From Anaerolineae bacterium (GTDB taxonomy: Bacteria; Chloroflexota; Anaerolineae; Anaerolineales; Villigracilaceae): DNA of 6,862 nucleotides. Shown in pieces: positions 1 to 5,008 of the stretch; the first letter of the stretch is position 1; each line of letters opens with the position of its first letter. Under the pieces are notes generated by a model that worked only from the letters and a program-made list of their open reading frames with translations, was not told the origin of the DNA and did not search any database. The position numbers and the translations under genes were made by a program. Location of the stretch: the NCBI GenBank assembly GCA_003141915.1, contig PLNY01000480.1, positions 1 through 6,862 of the forward strand, in the 5' to 3' direction.

Positions 1-71
1 AAGCTGTGAACCGTATAAGCGATCCATGCGACGATTACGGCGAGAACAAAACCCGCGGCGAGTTGAATCAT
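1..71 (-). CDS. Probable DUF92 integral membrane protein, N-terminal fragment
   Basis: The reading frame starts with ATG at 71-69 and runs off the window after 23 codons (MIQLAAGFVLAVIVAWIAYT, then VHS). The visible part is one hydrophobic helix. An opening of the form 'M-I-Q-L-x-x-G-F-x-L-A-x-x-I-A-x-x-A-Y' is what I associate with DUF92 (PF01940) polytopic membrane proteins, the family of the plant phytyl-phosphate kinase VTE6. The match rests on about 23 residues, so it is tentative; any membrane protein with an N-terminal helix is an alternative. Its ATG overlaps the TGA of the upstream PH-domain gene in an ATGA arrangement, so translation is probably coupled; no separate Shine-Dalgarno is visible. 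Confidence 0.5.
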   Translation of the reverse strand, partial: MIQLAAGFVLAVIVAWIAYTVHS

Positions 72-979
72 ATTGCGGTGCTGACGATGAATAATACGGC
101 GATGAGGAACAATAAACTCGATAGCGCGCTCGAGGCCCAAAGAACGAACGAAATCATCTGCGTCTTTTCCCAGCGGAAATAATAGAGACCGGTCAGCCAT
201 CCCGTCAGCGCGAGGAACGTGCTGACCAGCGGCACGATAATCAATTGCAGCGACGGGACCGCATCCACCGTGCCGTCCGGATTGAAGCCGAGTCCGATTC
301 TTGGCGTGGATGGAATAATGAGACTCACCCAAACAAACAAACCGATGTTCAGGAATAGCGAGGCCAGCCATAAATAACGGATTAATCCGTTTTCCCAAGC
401 CTCTGCGAGGATGAAAGATGGATAGAGCGATTTCGGTTCTGCAGGCGTGATGCTTCCGAGTTCGATGGCGCGCGCAAAAGTTTGTGTGAAGTCGAGCGGC
501 TTGGCCGGTGAAATGGCAAAGACACGCTTCGCCGTTGCCACCAGTAACAGATTCTTTCGGTCGCTTGCGATGAATTCGACCACGCCCAAATCGGGATGGC
601 GGCGAAGCCCGAGGATCGCACCCGGCACTGACATGGACGGTAGCCGCAGGCGATGAGTTAAGTCGTTGACCGGGCGCACCCATTCGATATCGTTCAGCGG
701 AATGGCTTCGTCGCGCAGACCCCAACGCAGTTCAAGTCCGTCGCGGTTGAGGACATATTCTGCGCGCAGTAATGCGTAAGCGCGATAGCCGATCCATGGA
801 ATGGGCGCAAATGCAATCAATCCGACGAGCAGGTAAGTGACAAAGTCTTCGCCCATGGTTGTATGCGAAAGATTGATGAATCCCCATGTGGAAATAACGG
901 CCAACGCGACCAGCAGGCTTCCGTGAAACAAAAGTCCGTTACGTTTGGATGGAGAAAAGAGTCCGGTGTTCATATTCAT
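68..979 (-). CDS. Membrane protein with bacterial PH-like domain
   Basis: This is a membrane protein of 303 residues from ATG 979 (numbering here). Two hydrophobic segments lie near residues 15-38 and 46-66. They are followed by a soluble beta-rich stretch (about 68-170) containing 'YVLNRDGLELRWGLRDEAIP', which matches the opening strands of bacterial PH-like domains (bPH_5 type). Three more hydrophobic segments lie near 200-223, 243-268 and 277-301. The family's function is not known; such domains are presumed to act as scaffolds at the membrane. Start choice is uncertain: TTG at 985, ATG at 979 and ATG at 973 are in frame, none has a good Shine-Dalgarno, and the TTG overlaps an upstream inverted repeat. 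The gene is coupled by a 4-nt overlap to the downstream DUF92-like gene, suggesting a shared membrane role. There are no catalytic residues to point to. Confidence 0.8.
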   Translation of the reverse strand: MNMNTGLFSPSKRNGLLFHGSLLVALAVISTWGFINLSHTTMGEDFVTYLLVGLIAFAPIPWIGYRAYALLRAEYVLNRDGLELRWGLRDEAIPLNDIEWVRPVNDLTHRLRLPSMSVPGAILGLRRHPDLGVVEFIASDRKNLLLVATAKRVFAISPAKPLDFTQTFARAIELGSITPAEPKSLYPSFILAEAWENGLIRYLWLASLFLNIGLFVWVSLIIPSTPRIGLGFNPDGTVDAVPSLQLIIVPLVSTFLALTGWLTGLYYFRWEKTQMISFVLWASSALSSLLFLIAVLFIVSTAI

Positions 980-983
980 AATC

Positions 984-1051
984 AACCGCGAAGCACGCTA
1001 AGAACGCAAAGGAAAAATTTAAATCTTCGCGACCTCGCGCTCTTGGCGGTT
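984..1051. repeat. Imperfect inverted repeat with 9-bp periodic arms
   Basis: The left arm (984-1011) is three tandem 9-bp units after an initial A: ACCGCGAAG, CACGCTAAG, AACGCAAAG (consensus nACGCnAAG). The right arm (1025-1051), read on the minus strand, is ACCGCCAAG, AGCGCGAGG, TCGCGAAG after an initial A, so the arms pair imperfectly around an A/T-rich centre. The element fills almost the whole gap between the aminotransferase stop (1055) and the PH-domain gene start. Units of the 'CGCnAAG' type look like a dispersed intergenic repeat; I cannot count copies elsewhere. It could fold in RNA as a 3' end hairpin for the aminotransferase, but no T-run follows. Confidence 0.75.
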
Positions 1052-1054
1052 CAA

Positions 1055-2230
1055 TTAACTTTTACTTAATTCATCTCTGATCGCGTTGCAAACAATCTCC
1101 ACTTGTTCTTCCTTCATCACGCCGGAGAAAGGCAGAGCCAATCCGCGTTTGCCCAAATCTTCTGTGATCGGAAAATCGCCTTCGCGATAACCGAAGCGTT
1201 CGACCATATATGGCTGTAAATGGATCGGAAGGAAATATGGACGCACATGAACGCCGCGTCCTTCCAATCGTTTCGCGAGCGCGTCTCGACTGATTCTTTT
1301 ATCGAAGCGGACAACATATACAAACCACGACATGCGCGACGTGAACGACTCGATGACGGGCGGTTCAACGCCAGGGATTTCACTCAATCGTTCGCTATAC
1401 CAATTCGCCGCCCGATCGCGTTTCTTTAACAATTCGTCGAGACGCGTCATTTGGGTTGTTCCGAGCGCGGCAGACATTTCATCAAGGCGATAGTTGTAAC
1501 CAAGATAGGTATGTTGCAACCATGTATCGCCGGGCGCGCGTCCCTGATTGCGAAGCGCGCGCATCATATTCGCGGCATTGTCCTCGGATGTAACCACGAC
1601 TCCGCCTTCACCGGTTGTGATCTGCTTGTTCGGGTAAAACGCGAAGACTGCGTAATCGCCGAACGTTCCGGCGGGCTTGCCTTTATATTCCGCGCCGAGC
1701 GCTTCGCATGAGTCCTCGATCATTTTCAGATGGTATTGATTCGCGATGTTGCGAATCGGATCGAGGTCCGCGGGCTGACCGAAGACATCCACTGGCAGAA
1801 TCGCTTTCAGTAGACGCTTCGTTCCCGACCCTTTACGCGGCAACCATTTCTCAGCCTTCTTCCCGCCCTCGATTAAATCGCGCGCGGCTTGCGATACAAG
1901 TTCCGGATCAATATTTCCTGTTTTTGGATTCACATCTACAAACACAGGCACTGCATTCTCGTACAACATCACGTTCGCCGATGCGACAAACGAGAACGGC
2001 GTGGTGATGACCAGATCGCCTTCGCCGATTCCTGCCGCGCGCACACACAAATGCAAGCCCGCTGTTCCCGATGAAACACCGACAGCATGTTTCGCTCCGG
2101 TCAAATCGCAAAACGATTTTTCAAAATCGGTGATCCAATGTCCCATGCTTAAGATGGGCGTGTTGAGGACGCTTTGAACTGCCTGACGTTCGGCATCGGT
2201 CAGGTCGGGGGAAGACATGGGAATTTGCAT
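1055..2230 (-). CDS. DegT/DnrJ/EryC1/StrS-family PLP-dependent aminotransferase
   Basis: This 391-residue protein is a fold-type I PLP enzyme of the family that aminates keto-sugar nucleotides (ArnB, perosamine synthase and relatives), usually with glutamate as donor. It shows the N-terminal 'GHWITDFEKSF' segment (30-40), the phosphate-binding 'SSGTAGLH' (53-60), 'TPFSFVASANVMLY' (77-90), 'IEDSCEALGA' with Asp173 positioned to contact the pyridine nitrogen (171-180), and 'FYPNKQITTGEGG' with the expected Schiff-base Lys202. 'YNYRLDEMSAALG' follows at 245-257. Length is normal for the family. A Lys/Arg-rich stretch near 118-142 looks like a small insertion. The substrate cannot be read from the sequence, and no sugar-nucleotide or glycosyltransferase gene is beside it. 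ATG 2230 is preferred over the in-frame ATG 2218 because GGAATAAA precedes it, though that ribosome site is weak. Confidence 0.93.
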   Translation of the reverse strand: MQIPMSSPDLTDAERQAVQSVLNTPILSMGHWITDFEKSFCDLTGAKHAVGVSSGTAGLHLCVRAAGIGEGDLVITTPFSFVASANVMLYENAVPVFVDVNPKTGNIDPELVSQAARDLIEGGKKAEKWLPRKGSGTKRLLKAILPVDVFGQPADLDPIRNIANQYHLKMIEDSCEALGAEYKGKPAGTFGDYAVFAFYPNKQITTGEGGVVVTSEDNAANMMRALRNQGRAPGDTWLQHTYLGYNYRLDEMSAALGTTQMTRLDELLKKRDRAANWYSERLSEIPGVEPPVIESFTSRMSWFVYVVRFDKRISRDALAKRLEGRGVHVRPYFLPIHLQPYMVERFGYREGDFPITEDLGKRGLALPFSGVMKEEQVEIVCNAIRDELSKS

Positions 2231-2243
2231 TTTATTCCATTCG

Positions 2244-2271
2244 GTAGGGACACAGTGTCGCTATGTCCTAC
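2244..2271. repeat. Imperfect 28-bp palindromic repeat overlapping a stop codon
   Basis: The left arm GTAGGGACACAG (2244-2255) pairs with CTATGTCCTAC (2261-2271) through one bulge and one wobble, with loop TGTCG. Its ends match the palindrome at 3131-3158: both begin GTAGGG and end CCTACGG followed by a T-run, so they look like members of one family. The minus-strand TAG inside the terminal CTAC (2270-2268) is the stop codon of the ProRS-like gene, and the rest fills most of the 37-bp gap before the aminotransferase. Confidence 0.7.
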
Positions 2272-3470
2272 GGTTTCAAGAAGTTTTCTGGTTTATTGAG
2301 CAGTTGCTCTTTTTGGACCAAGCGATTCTCTTTTTCCTTGCGCGGCTTCAATTCTACCATTCCCTCTTTGAGATTTTTCTCGCCAACCGTGATGCGGATT
2401 GGACAACCGATCAAATCCGCATCGTTGAATTTGACTCCGGCGCGTTCGTCGCGGTCGTCGAATAAAACTTTTGTATTTGCGTTTTGTAACTCGTTATAAA
2501 TTTCTTCAGCCTTTGCGAGAGTATCCATTTCTTTACCTGGAACATTCATCAAATATACATCAAACGGCGCGGCGGACTTGGGAAACGTTAAACCTTTATC
2601 GTCGTGATGAGTTTCAGCGAGCGCGAAAAGGATATTTTCAAAATGATGTTCGTTTCCATCCGCAAGTAATTCCGCATTGACTAAATCTAATTTGCTTCCA
2701 CAGTTGGAACATGGATAATCAGCATTTGCCATCACAATATCCGCGATGATCTCAGCCTTGTAATCGCGTCCAACGTTGGTATTCTTCAAGTGATAACCTG
2801 CTTCATTTGCGCCAGCGATAAGATTGGATGATTGAGGAATCAAATCGTCCACAACGATTAACGCATCATTCAATCCGATCGGCGACGCATACCCAGCGGC
2901 CGCTCCCGATTCAGCGATTTTTTCCGGAGTCGCGAGTCGAAAATCTCCGACGAGTTTCTTCAACTTGGCTTCACTTAATTGCATGTCGCCGCGCACAACT
3001 ACAAAAACGAACTTGCCATCCGAATTGCGCGTGAACATGAGAGCTTTGGCAGTTTTCTCTTTTGGAACGCCAAGAAAATTTGCCAATGATTCGATAGTAT
3101 GGCAATCGGGCGTCAATACTTTTTCAATGGGTAGGGGCGACTCATGAGTCGCCCCTACGGGTTTGGCGAATTGAGCAATTTCTTTGCGAGAAGCATATCT
3201 GCATGATGGACAATGAATGACTTCCATCGAACCCGTTGAAATGGGGAAGAAAGTCTCCTCTTGATTTGCAATTACCGGCAAAGACAAAAGCGAAATAAAG
3301 TTTGGTTGGTTTGCCAACGATTTCAAATGTTCAATGGCTTGATTGCCAAGCGGAAGAATCTCGTTTTCGCGCGTGATATATCCTGCACGCACCAACCAGC
3401 CGAATCCCTCCGTCCGCATGTTGGATGGGAATTCACGTTGAGTTTGAATCTGCAAGTCGCGATATTTCAT
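2268..3470 (-). CDS. ProRS-derived protein with editing and anticodon-binding domains but no catalytic core
   Basis: This 400-residue protein is assembled from prolyl-tRNA synthetase parts. Residues 1-52 resemble the ProRS N-terminus ('YRDLQIQTQREFP', 'RAGYI...LPLG'). The next roughly 140 residues of a normal enzyme, carrying motifs 1 and 2, are absent. The CxxC pair C87/C90 follows, then the INS/YbaK editing domain (about 115-235) with Lys142 in 'TAKAL', the GxxxP loop 'GYASP' (193-197) and His227 in 'GYHLKN'; these match residues known to matter for Ala-tRNA(Pro) hydrolysis in E. coli ProRS. A second pair C254/C257 precedes a region where the motif 3 'GIGxxR' segment is missing. The anticodon-binding domain (about 298-385, 'DDRDERAGVKFNDADLIG') is intact. 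Normal bacterial ProRS is about 570 residues. It cannot activate proline as built; a trans-editing or tRNA-binding role is inferred. There is no clear Shine-Dalgarno at ATG 3470. The DNA is visibly richer in A/T than the acyl-CoA dehydrogenase gene. Confidence 0.85.
   Translation of the reverse strand: MKYRDLQIQTQREFPSNMRTEGFGWLVRAGYITRENEILPLGNQAIEHLKSLANQPNFISLLSLPVIANQEETFFPISTGSMEVIHCPSCRYASRKEIAQFAKPVGATHESPLPIEKVLTPDCHTIESLANFLGVPKEKTAKALMFTRNSDGKFVFVVVRGDMQLSEAKLKKLVGDFRLATPEKIAESGAAAGYASPIGLNDALIVVDDLIPQSSNLIAGANEAGYHLKNTNVGRDYKAEIIADIVMANADYPCSNCGSKLDLVNAELLADGNEHHFENILFALAETHHDDKGLTFPKSAAPFDVYLMNVPGKEMDTLAKAEEIYNELQNANTKVLFDDRDERAGVKFNDADLIGCPIRITVGEKNLKEGMVELKPRKEKENRLVQKEQLLNKPENFLKP
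3131..3158. repeat. Perfect 28-bp palindrome inside the ProRS-like coding sequence
   Basis: The half GTAGGGGCGACTCA (3131-3144) is followed directly by its exact reverse complement (3145-3158), with no spacer. It lies in the frame of the ProRS-like gene and is translated as V105 to L113 plus the first base of the codon for P114, in the linker between the first CxxC pair and the editing domain. Its ends and flanks resemble the element at 2244-2271. Confidence 0.9.
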
Positions 3471-3479
3471 GTTTTCAAA

Positions 3480-3533
3480 AGACCCTAAAGGTCTCAGCCC
3501 TTTCAGGGTGCTTCGCGAAGACCTTTGGGGTCT
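3480..3533. repeat. Compound palindromic element with 15-bp arms
   Basis: The outer arms AGACCCTAAAGGTCT (3480-3494) and AGACCTTTGGGGTCT (3519-3533) are reverse complements apart from one position that can form a G-U pair in RNA. Each arm is itself a small palindrome, AGACC-N5-GGTCT. The interior holds CCCT-TTC-AGGG (3498-3508) and the perfect 10-bp palindrome CTTCGCGAAG (3511-3520, sharing its last two bases with the right arm). It fills the gap between the bactofilin stop (3537) and the ProRS-like start (3470). In minus-strand RNA the hairpin is followed by only four U residues, so it is at best a weak terminator. I read it as a dispersed repeat. Confidence 0.8.
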
Positions 3534-3536
3534 GCT

Positions 3537-4040
3537 TTATGTTTCGTTCTTTTTCTTTCGCGCTTTTGGCTCGGGAGGGGGAATGGTGATTGGCGTCTGC
3601 GCGAGGGACTCCGCTTGAGCCGCCTCGCTCGGCGTCGCTTGTGGAGCCGCTTCAAGATCCAGTTCGACCGTTTCTTCCATCCGAATCTGTCCGCGCAGGA
3701 ATGCGCCTTCTTCCGTGACGAATGCCGTCGTGACCACATCGCCCCAAACGCGACCCGTGCCGCGGATTTCCAATTTTTGAGTTGTGATATTGCCGCGCAC
3801 TGCGCCGGCGACAATGACATTGTTGGCACGCACATTCTGGCAAGTGACGCGTCCCGTTTCGCCGACGACCAACATGCCGCGCAATGCGATATCGCCCTCG
3901 AACGCGCCCTCGATGCGGACGCCGCCCGAACCGTTGATCGAACCGTGCCAGATCACGCCCGGTCCAAGCACCGATGTGATTCGTTCTACAGCTTGAACAG
4001 GTTGTGTAGAGTCGGCAGGAGCCGCATTGCGTTTGAACAT
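3537..4040 (-). CDS. Bactofilin (polymer-forming cytoskeletal protein)
   Basis: This 167-residue protein belongs to the bactofilin family (formerly DUF583), which forms nucleotide-independent filaments on the inner face of the membrane and acts in cell shape, division or attachment of wall enzymes. The core at about residues 24-125 shows the repeating short-strand pattern of a right-handed beta-helix, with 'GPGVIWHGSINGSGGVRIEGAFEG' split over 26-49, 'GETGRVTCQNVRANNVIVAG' (60-79) and 'VRGNITTQKLEIRGTGRVWG' (81-100). A proline/alanine-rich tail follows and ends in a basic 'KARKKKNET', typical of the flexible bactofilin termini. ATG 4040 sits 20 bp past the fabI terminator's T-run, so it probably has its own promoter. 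No good Shine-Dalgarno is visible. No peptidoglycan hydrolase gene, a common partner, is adjacent. Confidence 0.93.
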   Translation of the reverse strand: MFKRNAAPADSTQPVQAVERITSVLGPGVIWHGSINGSGGVRIEGAFEGDIALRGMLVVGETGRVTCQNVRANNVIVAGAVRGNITTQKLEIRGTGRVWGDVVTTAFVTEEGAFLRGQIRMEETVELDLEAAPQATPSEAAQAESLAQTPITIPPPEPKARKKKNET

Positions 4041-4059
4041 GATGAGATTATTTTACCTT

Positions 4060-4088
4060 AAAAAAGAATGCCGATTTTTTATCGGCAT
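4060..4088 (-). terminator. Intrinsic terminator of fabI
   Basis: Read on the minus strand, an 8-bp perfect stem ATGCCGAT/ATCGGCAT (4088-4081 and 4075-4068) closes a five-A loop and is followed by TCTTTTTT (4067-4060). It begins 9 bp after the fabI stop codon. This is a textbook rho-independent terminator and separates fabI from the bactofilin gene. Confidence 0.93.
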
Positions 4089-4097
4089 CCGTTCTGA

Positions 4098-4895
4098 TTA
4101 TTCACCGCTTTCTTTTGCATCCAGATTCATCTGCACGCCGACCGTGTTGAACCCTCCATCCACATACAAGACTTCACCGGTTATCCGCGTCGATAAATCC
4201 GAGGCGAGAAACACTGCCGCGTTACCCACATCTTCGATGTTGATATTCTCGCGCATTGGCGACACATCCGCAAAGCGTTTATACATATCGCGGAAGCCGC
4301 CCACGCCTGCCGCCGCCAGCGTGCGGATCGGCCCTGCGGAAATCGCATTGACGCGGATTTTCTGCGGACCAAGATCATAAGCCAAATATCGAGTCGACGA
4401 TTCGAGTGCGGCTTTTGCCACACCCATCACGTTGTAATGCGGCGCGACTTTGACCGAGCCGTAATACGTCAGGCATATGACCGAGCCGCCGGGCCGCAGA
4501 ATAGAATGAAATGCATTGGTCAGGGCAACGAGCGAATAGACGCTGATATCCATTGCGTTTCGGAAGCCTTCACGCGTCGTATGATAAAAAGCCCCTTTCA
4601 ATTCGTCGCGTCCGGCAAACGCGATCGAGTGCACCAGGATGTCAATATGCCCAAAGTATTTTTTCGCTTTTCTGGCGACCCTTGCAATTTGCTCATCAGA
4701 GGACACGTCACACGGCTCGACAAACATAGCGTCCAGCTTGTCGGCAAGGGGATGAACATATTTTTCAACCATTGGAGCATAGCTGAGAGCCAGGCACGCG
4801 CCCTGTTCCTTGAAGGCTTTGGAAATGCCCCAGGCGATGGATCGTTCATTCGCGAGGCCGAAAATCAATGCAGTCTTATCGTCCAAGAGACCCAT
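4098..4895 (-). CDS. fabI: Enoyl-[acyl-carrier-protein] reductase FabI
   Basis: FabI reduces trans-2-enoyl-ACP to acyl-ACP with NAD(P)H, the last step of each type II fatty-acid elongation cycle, in the cytoplasm. The 265-residue product is normal length (E. coli 262). It carries the nucleotide-binding opening 'GLANERSIAWGI' (13-24), Asp63 in 'CDVSS', 'HSIAFAG' (89-95), the catalytic pattern with Tyr144 ('LTYYGS'), Tyr154 and Lys161 ('YNVMGVAK'), and 'SAGPIRTLAA' (186-195) followed by the substrate-loop 'GVGGF'. The frame is open 20 codons further upstream, to 4955, but ATG 4895 has a strong AAAGGAGA site and gives the standard 'MGLLDDKTALIFG' start. It is followed by a clear terminator. It lies downstream of a fatty-acid-oxidation pair, but 113 bp of repeat-bearing sequence separates them, so it is probably transcribed on its own. 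Confidence 0.96.
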   Translation of the reverse strand: MGLLDDKTALIFGLANERSIAWGISKAFKEQGACLALSYAPMVEKYVHPLADKLDAMFVEPCDVSSDEQIARVARKAKKYFGHIDILVHSIAFAGRDELKGAFYHTTREGFRNAMDISVYSLVALTNAFHSILRPGGSVICLTYYGSVKVAPHYNVMGVAKAALESSTRYLAYDLGPQKIRVNAISAGPIRTLAAAGVGGFRDMYKRFADVSPMRENINIEDVGNAAVFLASDLSTRITGEVLYVDGGFNTVGVQMNLDAKESGE

Positions 4896-4900
4896 AAAAT

Positions 4901-4908
4901 TCTCCTTT
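4901..4908 (-). promoter_or_regulatory. Ribosome binding site deciding the fabI start
   Basis: AAAGGAGA on the minus strand ends 5 nt before ATG 4895. It is the best Shine-Dalgarno in the window and rules out the longer in-frame start at 4955. Confidence 0.9.
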
Positions 4909-4921
4909 AACACTAAGTGGT

Positions 4922-4938
4922 TCAGGCTTACAGCCTGA
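4922..4938. repeat. Short perfect hairpin upstream of fabI
   Basis: TCAGGCT (4922-4928) and AGCCTGA (4932-4938) form a perfect 7-bp stem with a 3-nt loop. It lies in the fabI leader, 13 bp upstream of the ribosome site, and has no T-run. It could be a repeat remnant or an operator-like site; nothing in the sequence decides between these. Confidence 0.6.
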
Positions 4939-4940
4939 CG

Positions 4941-4995
4941 GTTCTTCGAAAACACAAGTTCACGCTACGCATACTAAGACAAGAGATCGAAGAAC
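4941..4995. repeat. 9-bp inverted repeat with 37-bp spacer between acyl-CoA dehydrogenase and fabI
   Basis: GTTCTTCGA (4941-4949) is repeated inverted as TCGAAGAAC (4987-4995). Together with the hairpin at 4922-4938 it occupies most of the 113-bp gap. No terminator T-run and no convincing -35/-10 pair were found here, although a fabI promoter is expected in this gap. Confidence 0.5.
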
Positions 4996-5008
4996 AAAAT
5001 CAATTTTA

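Noticed and set aside
984..1051. CRISPR-like array
   Set aside because: The repeat units are 9 bp, contiguous and inverted in the second arm. There are no spacers and no cas genes.
2268..3470. ProRS-like gene as a pseudogene
   Set aside because: The frame is uninterrupted for 400 codons, both losses are in frame at domain boundaries, and editing and anticodon-binding residues remain. Decay would be expected to show frameshifts or loss of those residues, though comparison with relatives is still needed to be certain.
3471..3536. T-box riboswitch in front of the tRNA-synthetase-like gene
   Set aside because: The gap is only 66 bp and lacks the conserved T-box sequence (GGGTGGnACCGCG) and a specifier stem. 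Its structure is explained by the compound palindrome.
3525..4061. Plus-strand open frame of 178 codons opposite the bactofilin gene
   Set aside because: Its translation has no recognisable domain and is rich in Arg, Cys and His in the manner of antisense frames. The minus strand encodes a clear bactofilin over the same bases.
4098..4895. Ala at the FabI position equivalent to E. coli Gly93, a triclosan-resistance site
   Set aside because: The 'HSIAFA' form is, from memory, the natural state in Gram-positive FabI such as that of Staphylococcus aureus, which is triclosan-sensitive, so it is not evidence of resistance.
4896..4955. Twenty-codon N-terminal extension of FabI
   Set aside because: The extension reads through the hairpin at 4922-4938, is not found on normal FabI proteins, and lies upstream of a strong ribosome site at 4901-4908.
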